NCBI RefSeq assembly: GCF_022531965.1
Contig: NZ_CP092831.1
Location: forward strand, 4,163,001-4,227,000
Direction: 5' to 3'
Length of the DNA: 64,000 bases
Source of the DNA: Paenibacillus peoriae
Lineage (GTDB): Bacteria > Bacillota > Bacilli > Paenibacillales > Paenibacillaceae
In this document: one piece after another, positions 15,985 to 27,600 of the stretch
Layout of the letters: each line of letters begins with the position of its first letter
Position numbering within the stretch: position 1 is the first letter of the stretch
Notes under the pieces: generated by a model
Databases searched by the model: none
What the model was told of the DNA's origin: nothing
Seen by the model: only the letters and a program-made list of their open reading frames with translations
Translations under genes and position numbers: made by a program

Positions 15985-17268
15985 ATGAAAAAGAGATTTT
16001 CACTCGGAATTGCAGCAGCTCTGCTATTCACTACCCTGTCCCCTCTTGGTTCACCTGCTCATGCAGCCAGCGATATTGGTAAAGAAACGCTTGGTAACAA
16101 AAACGGTTGGGCAGCCTTTTCTACAGGCACAACAGGCGGAGCTGCAGCCTCTTCTTCTAATATTTTCACCGTAACGAATCGCAAGCAATTAGTCGATGCT
16201 TTGGGCAAAAACAGCAATAGTACGCCTAAAATCATTTATGTCAAAGGCACGATCAACGCCAACGTCGATGACAATAACAAGCCGTTGGGATTGAACGATT
16301 ACAAGGACTCTAAATATGATTTTGACGCCTACCTCAAAGCTTATGACCCATCCACTTGGGGTAAAAAGGCTCCGTCCGGCACATTGGAAAAGGCACGTGA
16401 GGCTTCACAAAAAAATCAGGCCAGTCGTGTCGTCATTGAGATTCCTTCTAATACAACGATTGTCGGTCAGGGTAGCAATGCCGTCATTAACGGCGCGAAC
16501 CTTCAACTAAAAAAAGGGACAGATAATGTCATTATCCGTAATATTGAGTTCCAGGATGCCTACGATTATTTTCCTCAATGGGACCCAACGGACGGCAGCA
16601 CAGGCAATTGGAATTCGGAATATGACAGCATTACAATTAACGGCGCCACACATGTATGGGTAGACCACAATACCTTCAATGATGGATCTCACCCAGATAG
16701 CCAAAACGGCTCCTTTTACGGTCAAGAATACCAGCATCATGATGGGCTTCTCGATGTGATTAACCAGGGCGATCTGGTTACGGTTTCTTACAATCATTTT
16801 TACGATCATGATAAATCATCGATTATTGGCAACAGCGACAGTAAAACAGCAGATGAAGGGACTTTACGTGTAACCCTGCATCACAATTATTATGAAAACA
16901 CGGTACAACGCACACCACGCGTGCGGTATGGACAAGTCCATCTGTACAACAATTACTATACAGGTGATGTAAAACGCTCCGAATATCCTTCACTGTATAT
17001 ATGGGGCGCAGGTAAATCCTCCAAAATCTTCGCCGAAAACAATGTTATTGACGTTGCCGGTTTATCTGCAGCTAAAATCGTGACTGTCTTTGGTGGAACT
17101 GCCCTGTCAGATACGGGCACAATCCTGAATGGACAAGCTGTTAATGCAGGCTCCAGTGCGGGTCTTAGCTCCTCTGTAGGCTGGAAACCATCGCTGAATG
17201 ATAAAATTTCCCCATCCGCCAGTGTGAAGGCAGAAGTCACTTCCCAAGCTGGCTCTGGTAAGCTGTAA
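15985..17268 (+). CDS. Secreted pectate lyase, polysaccharide lyase family 1
   Basis: A 427-residue secreted enzyme. The signal peptide ends near SPAHA-AS (about residue 24). The mature part is a PL1 parallel beta-helix: NTTIVGQGSNAVI, HVWVDHNTFNDG with calcium-binding Asp residues, TVSYNHFYDHDKSSIIGNSD, and the catalytic Arg region VQRTPRVRYGQVHLYNNYY. It cleaves polygalacturonate by beta-elimination, giving unsaturated uronides that could feed the KdgF/PTS locus at 6-8 kb. A frame runs back to 15901, but the ATG at 15985 has ACGGAGG upstream and starts the signal peptide. Confidence 0.95.
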   Translation: MKKRFSLGIAAALLFTTLSPLGSPAHAASDIGKETLGNKNGWAAFSTGTTGGAAASSSNIFTVTNRKQLVDALGKNSNSTPKIIYVKGTINANVDDNNKPLGLNDYKDSKYDFDAYLKAYDPSTWGKKAPSGTLEKAREASQKNQASRVVIEIPSNTTIVGQGSNAVINGANLQLKKGTDNVIIRNIEFQDAYDYFPQWDPTDGSTGNWNSEYDSITINGATHVWVDHNTFNDGSHPDSQNGSFYGQEYQHHDGLLDVINQGDLVTVSYNHFYDHDKSSIIGNSDSKTADEGTLRVTLHHNYYENTVQRTPRVRYGQVHLYNNYYTGDVKRSEYPSLYIWGAGKSSKIFAENNVIDVAGLSAAKIVTVFGGTALSDTGTILNGQAVNAGSSAGLSSSVGWKPSLNDKISPSASVKAEVTSQAGSGKL

Positions 17269-17323
17269 ACACTGCCCGTTAACACAAATAACCGCAGACG
17301 CATACAACCTGCGATTTTACACC

Positions 17324-17380
17324 AAAAAGGCTGTTTTCTCCGTAGAATGATTCCACACGGAGAGAACAGCCCTTTTTTTT
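17324..17380 (+). terminator. Terminator of the pectate lyase gene
   Basis: GGCTGTTTTCTCCGT pairs with ACGGAGAGAACAGCC and is followed by eight T. Confidence 0.9.
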
Positions 17381-17416
17381 ATTTTTCATTTTTTTAATTA
17401 CAAATTATAGCGCACA

Positions 17417-18484
17417 TTAACTACCGTATTGTTCTACCAAAACCGGCTTTTCAAATGCGTTATCCAGCTTGCGAAGCTTAGCCTTTACCGCATCTGGTGG
17501 CTCAACCGCTGGCGCATCTGGATGCAGCAACCATGATTTCACAAAATGCGTATCGGATAATTGAAAGAGTGGAGGCTCTTTCTCAAAGTCAATTTTCATA
17601 GCATAAGAACTGCGAGCTGCAAAAGCATCCCCTACAGGTGGGTGAAGCAGATCCGGAGGTGTTCCCGGAATAGCTGCCAGCTTCTGACCATGGCTGTCCA
17701 AACTTGGCATAGAGGCGAGAAGGCCCCATGTATATGGATGTTTCGGGTTGTAGAAAATTTCATTAACCGTACCTGTTTCCACGATTTGTCCTGCGTACAT
17801 AACGGCAACGCGATCAGCCATCTTCGCTACAACACCGAGGTCATGAGTAATAAAGATGATGGAAGTATCAATCTTTTTCTGAAGATCTTTCATCAGTTCC
17901 AAAATTTGAGCTTGAATCGTTACGTCCAACGCAGTCGTCGGCTCATCGGCAATCAGAAGTTTCGGATTAGCAGCCAATGCCATCGCAATGACGACACGTT
18001 GACGCATACCGCCACTAAATTCATGCGGATATTGGTTAAAACGCTGTTCTGGATGTGGAATACCTACTAGATTCAGCAACTCAATACCCCGCTTGCGAGC
18101 AGCATCCTTGGATATTTTTTCATGCTTGAAAAGCACTTCCGTAATCTGCTTGCCCACTTTCATCGTCGGGTTAAGCGAAGTCATTGGGTCCTGAGAAATC
18201 AGGCCAATTTCCTTACCACGAATTTTTTGCATCTGCTTTTCCGTTTTATTAATCAGCTCTTGTCCGTCAAACATAATTTGACCCTTTTGATAAATGCCCG
18301 GAGGGGTCGGAATCAACTTCATAACAGCTTGTGAGGTTACGCTTTTACCTGAGCCGGATTCGCCCACAATCGCCAGCGTCTCTCCTTTATTGACATGAAA
18401 GTTTACGCCACGAATGGCCTGCACTAGTCCCTGGCGGGTCTTGAAAGATATCGTTAAGTCCTTCACTTCCAAAAGGCGGTTCAT
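17417..18484 (-). CDS. Oligopeptide ABC transporter ATPase, OppD/DppD type
   Basis: A 355-residue cytoplasmic ATPase. Walker A is GESGSGKS, the ABC signature is FSGGMRQR, Walker B is LLIADEPTTALD and the switch His is in FITHDLGVV. The C-terminal extension with HPYTWGLLASMPSLD and IPGTPPDL is specific to the oligopeptide/dipeptide group. It would power peptide uptake together with OppB, OppC and OppF, but none of these is adjacent: both neighbours are unrelated single units. It may serve permeases encoded elsewhere or be left from a rearranged operon. Confidence 0.9.
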   Translation of the reverse strand: MNRLLEVKDLTISFKTRQGLVQAIRGVNFHVNKGETLAIVGESGSGKSVTSQAVMKLIPTPPGIYQKGQIMFDGQELINKTEKQMQKIRGKEIGLISQDPMTSLNPTMKVGKQITEVLFKHEKISKDAARKRGIELLNLVGIPHPEQRFNQYPHEFSGGMRQRVVIAMALAANPKLLIADEPTTALDVTIQAQILELMKDLQKKIDTSIIFITHDLGVVAKMADRVAVMYAGQIVETGTVNEIFYNPKHPYTWGLLASMPSLDSHGQKLAAIPGTPPDLLHPPVGDAFAARSSYAMKIDFEKEPPLFQLSDTHFVKSWLLHPDAPAVEPPDAVKAKLRKLDNAFEKPVLVEQYGS

Positions 18485-18698
18485 CTCATCACTCTTTCAT
18501 TTATTATTCATCACTATTATTGACCACTATCTAAAAAAACGACGTCCATGAGTCAAGGTATATACGATTAATTTTACTCAGTTTAGTACCTACCAGTCAA
18601 GCTATATCTCAAATATCACCGAAAAACTTCCATTCGATGTTAGATAAATGAAATGTTTCTCCGAAAAAACGATCATTTTTAACCATTTTTGTACTCAT

Positions 18699-20078
18699 TT
18701 ATAACATGCGCTGGATATAGCTGAAGCGTGCTCCACCCAATGGCGAACGTGTGCAGAGTAGTTCTCCATTCAACCGGGTAGCAATTTGACGACAAATAGC
18801 CAATCCAAGACCTGTGACACCATTCGAGCCCGCATAGAATCTTCCGAACACCTCGGTTGCCTCTTGTTCGGTCAGCCCTTCCCCATCATCATCCACATGT
18901 ATAACCCATACAACCTCCGGTGTTGTCCCTGTCTCCAAATGAATGACAACCTCCGTAGAGGTATGCCGAACTGCATTTTGCAGCAAATTCAATATCATGC
19001 GGAACAATTGCTCGGCCGGAACGGCCACATGCAGACCCTCTCCCTCCACTCGGAGCGAGATAGAACGTTCAGCAGCCACCGGCATCAATAGATGAACAGC
19101 ATCCTCCGCCATGCTTCTAAGATCAACCAGAGAGACAGGCCACTCTTCATTCAGCGCCTCCAGCCTCGATAGCTGCAGCAGCTTTTCCACCATGTCAATT
19201 AACCGCTGGGACTGCACTTTGATGATACTCAGTCCCTCGTCCTGGGATACCACTTGATCCTGTATGGCATATACATAGCCTTGAATCGACATTAACGGTG
19301 TCCTTAGCTCGTGAGATACATTTTGTAGAAATTCAATTTGACCGTGATGGTGCTGCTGAATACGGGCGGACATGGAATGAAAGGTGCCGATCAGCTCGCC
19401 AATCTCACTTTTATCCGCCTGTGGAAAATCACTATCCTGCGGCTGATTCGGCTCATAGTTGCCAACCGCCTCTTTCAATCGTTTGAGCGGACGCACCAGA
19501 CGCGAGACCACCATCAGACCAATGACGAGAATCACTAAAAAACCCGCGATGATAGACAGTAATGTGGTTCTCATTAACGGTACATACAGGGCTCTCAAAG
19601 AAGATAAGGGTGAGTATACAAAAATACGAAAAGGTTGTCCGGGCAATTCCTCATTCGTAAACAGTACCTTTTTACCTTGAAGCACAGCCACCCCTTCATG
19701 TGTAGCGGTCAGATCCTGGGCAGACGGATGAACCGATGCAAAAAATCCCTGGCGGATCAAAAGCAAATGTTCGATCTTTTTGCCTTCCATTCCAGAAACG
19801 CTTGAGTCGATGATGTGGTTATCCGTGCTTAAAATAAAGTAATCGGTAGATAAAAGCACGCCCTTGATAACATAGTTAAATTCAGCATTATCCAGTCGAT
19901 CAAAGCCTCCATCACTCATAATATGGACGGCTTTGCGTGCCTGCTCATGAAGTTTGGATTTGGCTTGATTCACCAGAATGTCGTCGATAAGTCTGATGAA
20001 TAAGACCACTGTAATACAGACGGTAATAAGCATGGCGATGGACAGGGAAAGCAGTATTTTAGCTCTCATCGTACGCAT
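18699..20078 (-). CDS. Sensor histidine kinase with HAMP domain
   Basis: A 459-residue membrane kinase. Two transmembrane helices (about residues 6-28 and 165-190) enclose an extracellular sensor of about 135 residues. They are followed by HAMP, HisKA with the phospho-accepting His in NVSHELRTPLMSIQGY, and HATPase motifs NLLQNAVRHT, DDDGEGL and GLGLAICRQIA. It follows its response regulator by two bases. The stimulus is unknown; the adjacent Lys-rich secreted protein and the orphan OppD gene give no firm clue. Confidence 0.92.
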   Translation of the reverse strand: MRTMRAKILLSLSIAMLITVCITVVLFIRLIDDILVNQAKSKLHEQARKAVHIMSDGGFDRLDNAEFNYVIKGVLLSTDYFILSTDNHIIDSSVSGMEGKKIEHLLLIRQGFFASVHPSAQDLTATHEGVAVLQGKKVLFTNEELPGQPFRIFVYSPLSSLRALYVPLMRTTLLSIIAGFLVILVIGLMVVSRLVRPLKRLKEAVGNYEPNQPQDSDFPQADKSEIGELIGTFHSMSARIQQHHHGQIEFLQNVSHELRTPLMSIQGYVYAIQDQVVSQDEGLSIIKVQSQRLIDMVEKLLQLSRLEALNEEWPVSLVDLRSMAEDAVHLLMPVAAERSISLRVEGEGLHVAVPAEQLFRMILNLLQNAVRHTSTEVVIHLETGTTPEVVWVIHVDDDGEGLTEQEATEVFGRFYAGSNGVTGLGLAICRQIATRLNGELLCTRSPLGGARFSYIQRML

Positions 20079-20080
20079 GA

Positions 20081-20791
20081 TTACAACTCCTGAACCGTTG
20101 CTTTATATCCGAAACCCCATACGGTGTTAATGACGAGCGTAGAGTGATATTCAGCTAACTTTTTACGAATCCGTTTGACCAGATCATCCACGACTCTCAC
20201 ATCACCTATAAAATCATAGCTCCACACCTGCTGAATCAGATGTTCCCTGCCAAAAGGTCTTTCCAGATGATTCGCAAGAAACAGCAACAGATCGAATTCA
20301 CGTGAGGTTAAATTCAGCTCTTGTCCGTCCACTGTGACTTTACGAAAGTCAGCAAAAATATACAGATTGCCCGCATGGCATAGATCTGCGTTTTCTGCCG
20401 CTTGCCTATCGTCCGATGCAGACATTCCGGCCTTGCTCAGTCTCAGCATTGCTTTGACCCTTCCTACCAACTCCCTTGGATTAAAGGGCTTGGTCAAAAA
20501 ATCGCTGCAGCCCAGCTCCAGCCCGTGAATACGGTCGTTCTCTTCTCCACGGGCAGAGATCATAATGATCGGCATTTCCGTAAACTCACGAAGCTGAGTC
20601 AGTAGAGAAAGCCCATCAATACCAGGCATCATAATATCAAGAACGAGACAATCCGGACGGTTCGTACGGATATGCTCTACCAGTGTTTTACCGCTGGAAA
20701 AGGAAGTCACCTCGTAGGATTCTTTTTTCAAATATTCAGATATTAATTGCAGAATGAACACATCGTCATCCACTACTACTATTTTTGTCAT
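20081..20791 (-). CDS. OmpR/PhoB-type response regulator
   Basis: A 236-residue regulator. The receiver domain has IVVVDDD, phosphoacceptor Asp in LVLDIMMPG and Lys in LTKPFNPRELV. The C-terminal winged helix ends HLIQQVWSYDFIGDVRVVDDLVKRIRKKLAE...VWGFGYK, typical of OmpR/PhoB. A frame extends upstream to 20908, but the ATG at 20791 is the usual family start with AAGGGGTTAAGG just before it. It is co-transcribed with the kinase. Confidence 0.92.
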   Translation of the reverse strand: MTKIVVVDDDVFILQLISEYLKKESYEVTSFSSGKTLVEHIRTNRPDCLVLDIMMPGIDGLSLLTQLREFTEMPIIMISARGEENDRIHGLELGCSDFLTKPFNPRELVGRVKAMLRLSKAGMSASDDRQAAENADLCHAGNLYIFADFRKVTVDGQELNLTSREFDLLLFLANHLERPFGREHLIQQVWSYDFIGDVRVVDDLVKRIRKKLAEYHSTLVINTVWGFGYKATVQEL

Positions 20792-20959
20792 GGCCTTAAC
20801 CCCTTGCCGTTGTTCTGGATGCTTCCATCCTCTCTTTAAGCTTAACAGAAGCCTAGCAGAATAGACAAAAGACGGGTATACCGTTCCCGGTCCCGTCTTT
20901 CTTATCATGAATCGCTGCTGTATATGCCAGGCGAGCTGAGTGCTAACTACGCATCAAAC

Positions 20960-21457
20960 TTATTTCTTGGTTGTTACTACTTTGGCTGCTGCTTTTGGAG
21001 CTGTTTTTGCTGGGACTGCTTTTTTAACTGGAGTTTTGTGGGTCACTTTTTTAGCTACGACATGATGTGTACGAGTTTTATGAGCTGTTGCTTTGTGTTT
21101 AACAACATTATGTTTTTTGGCATGATGTTTAACTGTACGGTGCTGCCCTTTCACTGCTTTTGTTTTGTGGCTTGCCGCTTTTTTCGCAACGGATTTTTTG
21201 GCAGGGGCTTTCTTTGCTTTGGTTGTTGTTTTATGAGCTGTTACAGCTTTTTTAACCGGTGTTTTTACCACAGGTGCTTTCGTCACAGGTGCTTTTGCCG
21301 GTGTTTTGGTAGCTGGTGTCATAACCGCAGGAGCTTTGGTTACTGGTGCAGTGCTCGCTGGAGTCGTTGTTGCTGTAGCGGCGAATGCGCTGCTTGCTCC
21401 TCCCAGTACACTTACTACGGTCAATACGGCTGCTGCATTTTTAGTCCATTTTTTCAT
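20960..21457 (-). CDS. Secreted Lys/Ala/Thr-rich low-complexity protein
   Basis: A 165-residue protein with a clear signal peptide (residues 1-27, ending SSAFA-AT). The mature part is almost entirely Lys, Ala, Thr, Pro, His and Val, with repeated short units such as TPVKKA, KAPV and AHKT, and strongly positive. It resembles histone-H1-like or acid-shock-like basic proteins in composition only. It may coat or bind the anionic wall or DNA outside the cell (inference). AAAGGAGAGGTG precedes the ATG. It lies upstream of the OmpR-type pair on the same strand. Confidence 0.72.
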   Translation of the reverse strand: MKKWTKNAAAVLTVVSVLGGASSAFAATATTTPASTAPVTKAPAVMTPATKTPAKAPVTKAPVVKTPVKKAVTAHKTTTKAKKAPAKKSVAKKAASHKTKAVKGQHRTVKHHAKKHNVVKHKATAHKTRTHHVVAKKVTHKTPVKKAVPAKTAPKAAAKVVTTKK

Positions 21458-21541
21458 GATTGAATCACCTCTCCTTTAAAGTATCTTTAGCTTATCAGGA
21501 GAATTCGGCATAATTGTGGAGCAAATGTGTGAAAAGTATAT

Positions 21542-21589
21542 GAAAAAGCGTGCAGCTCTGTATTTAGAAAATACATGAGTCTGCACGCT
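21542..21589 (-). terminator. Terminator of the giant repeat-protein gene
   Basis: On the minus strand AGCGTGCAG pairs with CTGCACGCT, with an inner GTATTT/AAATAC stem, followed by TTTTTC. Confidence 0.8.
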
Positions 21590-21614
21590 ATGAGTTTTAC
21601 AATAACCGTCTTCA

Positions 21615-24600
21615 CTAGCCAATGGCGATCCAGGAAATAATACCGTAGTTATGCGCGGTTTCGTTCCACTTGGTTACGACGATCACTGCTCCATTCGGCG
21701 TCTGAGATTTCAGCGTCGCATGAAAGAGAGGGTGGTTCGTCATCGCTACTAATGTGTAGTCCGGGTTTACAAAAGTCTCCCCGAATACAATGGTCACTTC
21801 CGTCTCTCCTTCACTGCCTTTCAAAAGAAACGGCGCTCTGCCGAACTGCTGCAATGCGGGCTGATTCGCACACGTACGAACCGGAGTGATGCTCAAATGC
21901 TCCGGCTTCACTGCGTTCAGCTCCAACTCACGTGAGCCTACAGTGCCTTCCACCAGATGATGGCCTTCAATGCTCTGCTCTGCCACATGATGGCTTTGTA
22001 CCGCAGCGGCCTGCAGATGCTCTGCTCCCACAGCTCCCGGGCTCAGCACCTCGCTGTCGACGGCCTGAGCTTGCAGATGGTTTCGAGATATACTGTTTGC
22101 CTGAAGTCTGTCGCCACTGATACCTTCCTCTGGCAAAAGTCCCGAGAGATGAATATCTGTGGACAGCTGAGCCCGTGTCACTGAGCCTGCTTTTAGGTGA
22201 TGCGAATCAATAACTTCCTCTCCAATGTGGTGGCTCTCAATAGCCTCCTCAGCCACATGACGGGACTGTACCGTTCCATCTGCCAGCTTGCTGGATGTTA
22301 CCGCTCCTTCTTGTATAGCATCCTCAACCACCGCCTGCCAGCCTACATGCTGTGGTTGAATAGCCCCTGCTTGCAGATGCTCCGACTGGACTGAATCCAG
22401 CGCGATATGCCTGGACTGCACCACGCCTTCTGCCAGTGCGGACCCTTGGATCGCCCCCTCGGCCAAATGCTGAGCGTGTACGGCATGCTCCGTTAAATGC
22501 ACGGAGTTTATGCTGGCTTCTGCCAAATTCGAAGCACGCACCGCCCGAAGTGCAAGCTTCTCAGCGTTCACGCTGCCTGCCTGGAGCGCGTGAACCGATA
22601 TACTCCCCGGCGCAATATGCCGAGTCATCACTGCCGAAGCCTGCAAATGATCAGAGGTGACCGATTCAGGAGCCAGGTGGCTCGACTGGACGGCCTCTTC
22701 TGCCAAATGATTGGCTTGCACCGCTTCGTCTGTAATGTGCCACGGCTGGACCGAATGAGGAGATATTTTAGCGGCAGTTACGCCATCATCCGCTAGTTTG
22801 TCGGACGTAACGGACTCATTCTGCAAAGCATCGGTCGATATTGCTTGTGAGGCGATATGCACACCTTGAATAGTTCCAAGATGCAGATGGTGCGGTTGAA
22901 TAGACTCCGGTGCGATATGCACGGACTTCACCGCCCCCTCTGCCAGCGCTCTGTCCTGTACAACACCGGGTGCCAAATGCCGAGGGTGTACGGCATGCTC
23001 AGACAGCTGTGAAGGACCAACACTTCCTTCCGCGAGATTCGTCGCGTGCACCGAGCGTGCCGCCAGTTTTTCCGAGGTGATGCTTTCTGCTTGAAGCGCA
23101 CGACCTGACACACTGTCCTGGGCCAGATGTCTCGCAAATACCGAGGAAGCCTGCAAATGATCAGAGGTGACGGATTCAGGAGCCAGATGGCTCGACTGGA
23201 CGGCCTCTTCTGCCAAATGATTGGCTTGCACCGCTTCGTCTGTAATGTGCCATGGCTGGACTGAGTGAGCAGACAGCTTGGCGGCAGTCACGCCCTCATC
23301 CGCCAGTTTGTCGGACGTAACGGACTCATTCTGCAAAGCATCGGTCGGTATTGCTTGTGAGGCGATATGCACACCCTGAATGGTTCCCATTTGCAGATGA
23401 TGCGACTGGACGGACTCCGAAGCGATATGCACGGATTTCACTGCCCCTTCTGCCAGCGCTCTGTCCTGTACTGCACCAGGTGCCAAATGCCGGGGGTGTA
23501 CGGCATGCTCAGACAATTGTGAAGGGCCGACGCTTCCTTCCGCGAGATTCGTCGCTTGCACCGAGCGTGCCGCCAGCTTTTCCGAGGTGACGCTTTCTGC
23601 TTGTAACGCACGGCTAGACACACTATCCGGGGCCAGATGGCTCGCAAGTACCACCGAAGACTGCAAGTGGGCTGAAGTGACAGATTCCGGTGACAGATGG
23701 CTCGACTGGATGGTCTCTTCTGCCAAATGATTGGCTTGCACTGCTTCGTCCGCAATGTGCCACGGTTGTACCGAGTGAGTCGACAGTTTGGCAGCAGTCA
23801 CACCCTCATTCGCTAATTTATCAGACGTAACGGACTCATCCTGTAATACATCGGTCGATATCGACAGGGATGCCAGATGCTCGCTCTGAATAGTTCCAGG
23901 GTGCAGGTGATGCGGCTGGATGGATTCCGGGGCAATGTGTACTGACTTCACTGCCCCCTCAGCTAGCGCTGTATCCTGCACAGCGCCGACTGCCAAATGC
24001 TGAGTGTGTACCGACTGTGCAGATAAATGCGAAGGACCGACGCTGTCTTCCGCAAGATTCGTCCCTTGTACCGAGCGTGCTGCCAGCTTTTCCGAAGTGA
24101 CGCTTTCCGCTTGTAGCGCAAGACCGGATACACTATCCGGCGCCATATGACTCGCAAGTATCACCGAAGACTGTAAGTGGGCTGAGGTGACAGATTCCGG
24201 CGCCAGATGACTCGATTGAACGGCCTCTTCTGCCAAATGATTAGCTTGCACTGCTTCATCTGTAATGTGCCACGGCTGTACCGAGTGAGCCGACAACTTA
24301 GTGGCAGTCACACCCTCATCGGCCAATTTATCAGATGTCACAGACTCATCCTGTAAAACATCAGTCGATATCGACTGAGATGCCAGATGCTCGCCCTGAA
24401 TGGTTCCAGGGTGCAAATGGTGTGATTGGATTGATTCTGGAGCGATATGCACGGATTTCACTGCTCCCTCTGCCAACGCTCTATCCTGTACCGCTCCGGC
24501 TACCAGATGCCGGCTGTGTACGGAATGTGCAGACAGATGTGACGGGCCGATGCTGCCTTCCGCAAGATTCGTCCCTTGCACCGAGCGCGCTGCCAGCTTT

Positions 24601-27600
24601 TCTGAGGTGACGCTTTCCGCCTGTAGTGCACGACCGGATACACTATCTGGCGCCAGATGACTCGTAAGCACTGAGGAAGCCTGCAAATGGCGAGAGGTAA
24701 CGGATTCGGAAGCCAGATGGCTTGACTGGATGGATTCTGCTGCCAAATGATTTCCTTGCACTGCTTCGTCTGTAATGTGCCACGGCTGTACCGAGTTGAC
24801 CGCCAGCTTGGCGGAAGTCACACCCTCATCCACCAATTTATCGGAGGTAACAGACGCATCCTGCAAAGCATCGGTCGATATGGCCTGGGATGCGATATGC
24901 TCGCCCTGAATGCTTCCTGTGTGCAGGTGATGTGGCTGGATTGACCCCGCGGTAATGTGTACCGACTTCACTGCTCCCTTTGCCAGCGTTGTATCCTGTA
25001 CTGCGCCAGTTGCCAAATGCCGGGCGTGTACCGACTGTGCAGACAAATGGGACGGGCCGACGCTGTCTTCCGCAAGATTCGTTCCTTGCACCGAGTGGGC
25101 TGCCAGCTTTTCCGAGGTGACGCTTTCCGCTTGTAGCGCACGGCCGGACACACTATCCGGGGCCAGATGGCTCGTGAGCACTGACGAAGACTGCAAGTGG
25201 GCTGAAGTGACACTTTCCGGTGCCAGATGGTTCGACTGGATGGATTCTGCTGCCAAATGATTTCCTTGCACTGCTTCGTCTGTAATGTGCCACGACTGTA
25301 CGGAATGGGCCGACAGCTTGGCGGCAGTCACGCCCTCATCTGCCAGTTTGTCAGATGTCACAGACTCATCTTGTAAAGCATCGGTCGAAATGGCCTGGGA
25401 TGCAATATGCTCGCCCTGAATGATTTCAGTATGCAGATGGTGTGGTTGGATCGATTCCGGGGCAATGTGCACGGACTTCACCGCTCCCTCTGCCAGCACT
25501 CTATCCTGTACCGCTCCAGCTGCCAAATGCCGCGTGTGTACGGACTGCACAGATAGATGTGAAGGGCCGATACTGCCTTCTGCAAGGTTCATTCCTTGTA
25601 CCGAGCGGGCTGCCAGCTTTTCCGAGGTTACACTTTCCGCTTGAAGTGCACGACCGGACACACTATCCGGAGCCAAATGTCTCGTTAGCACCGAGGAGGC
25701 CTGTAGGTGCACCGAGGTGATCGCTCCAGATGCCAGATGGGTCGAGTCCACAACCGCCACGGCCAAATGGTTGCTTTGTACAGCTTCATCCATAATATGC
25801 CCGGACTGCACTGCATGGGGTGACAACTTGGTAGAGGTTACACTTTCCTCTGATAGTTTGGCAGAGGTAACCGCTTCATCCTGTATGGCTTGAGTCGCTA
25901 TAGCCTGCAATGCAATATGCTCTCCCTGAATGATCCCGCTTTGCAAATGCTCGGATTGGATGGATTCTGCTGCAAGATGCTCAGACTTCACAGCATTCTG
26001 GGCTAATATCGTGTCCTCTACTGATCCTGCGGCCAAATGTCTGGTTTGTACGGCCTGTGCAGCCAAATGCCCGGGTCCCACGCTGTTTTCCGCCAGGTTG
26101 GAAGCCTGCACAGCCCGAGCCGCTAACTTCTCGGAAGTGACGCTTTCCGACTGAAGTGCATGGCCGGACACACTATCTGGGGCGAGATGTTTGGTTTGGA
26201 CCGAAGCAGACTGCAAATGGTTGGAGGTGACGGATTCCGGCGCCAGATGATTCGCCTCCACTGCTTCAACAGCCAGATGGTTGCTCAGTACTGCTTTATC
26301 CGTAATATGCCATGGCTGCACCGAACGAGCAGACAGCTTGGAGGAAGTGACACTGCCCTCAGCTAGCTTAGGCGCAGTAATCGCCAAATCATTAATTTTA
26401 TCCGTAGCCACACTTTCCGGCGATAGTTTCAACGAAGTAACGGCATGATCCTGTAAATGGTGGGAGTATACCGCGCCACTGGCCAAATGCGCGGTATGAA
26501 CAGCGCCTTCGCCTAGTATGTCTGCGGTAACGGACTGTTCTTGCAACGCCGCGGTTCCGACACTGTCTTCCCCAAGATGCTTGCTCTGTACAGAGCTCTG
26601 GGCCAAATGGGTTGAATCCACCGATTGAGCCTGTAACGCCTTTCCGCCCACACTGTTGTCGGCAAGGTGGTTTTCACGGATTACTCCCGTTGCAATGTGT
26701 ACGTGGGTAATGGCTTGAGACGCAACTTTATTTCCGGTTACCGCCCCTGTGCCAATTTTAGTTTCTATAACCGCCTCGTCAGCGATTTTGTCAGACTTAA
26801 TAGCGCTCGAAGCGATGTGATTTTCCTTGATAGCCTGATTCGCCACATGGTAATCCAGAACTGCACCCTTCCCTATTTTCTCGCTTGTCACAGCCCCGGA
26901 ATGCAAATGTTGCTCCGTAACCGCCTCTGGTGCAATATGATCTTTCCGAATAATTTCGGATTGAAGATGCACGGAAGAAACTGCCTCTGGAGAAATCTGA
27001 GGTCCTTGTATGGCTGCTGTTGCAATATGTCTGGTAAGTACTGCCTCATCGGCAATTTTGTGTGGGAGAATGCTCTGATCCGATATTTTGGATGAAGTGA
27101 CGGATTGATCAACAATCTGCAATGAGCCTACAGACTGATCTGCCAGTTTATTGGATTGAATACTCCGATCCGCGATATGCCGGGCTGTTACTTGGCCCGT
27201 TCCAAGCTGCTCTTCCCCGATGGAGCCAGGACCCAGATGCTTTCTTTCAATCGCTCCTGCCTGAATGTGCGTACTGGTGACTGCCTCAGACTCCAGATGA
27301 CGCCCGCTGACAACACCTTCCTCCAATTGTTCCCTGCCCACAATTCCGTCGGATAGCTGCTTGCGATTAATCGAACCGGGGGCCAAATGCCTTGCATGAA
27401 CGGCATGCTCGGTCAGGTGCGCGCTCTCAATGCTGCCTGCCTGGATTTTAGTTCCATCCACAGCCCCATCCCGCAATTTGGAGGTGGTCACAGACTGATC
27501 GCCCAGCTTGGAGCTATCAACAGCTTCATTCGCCAAATTGTTCGATTGAATCGTACCGCTGCGAATTTTATCGGAGGTGACCGACTGATCTTGAAGCATA

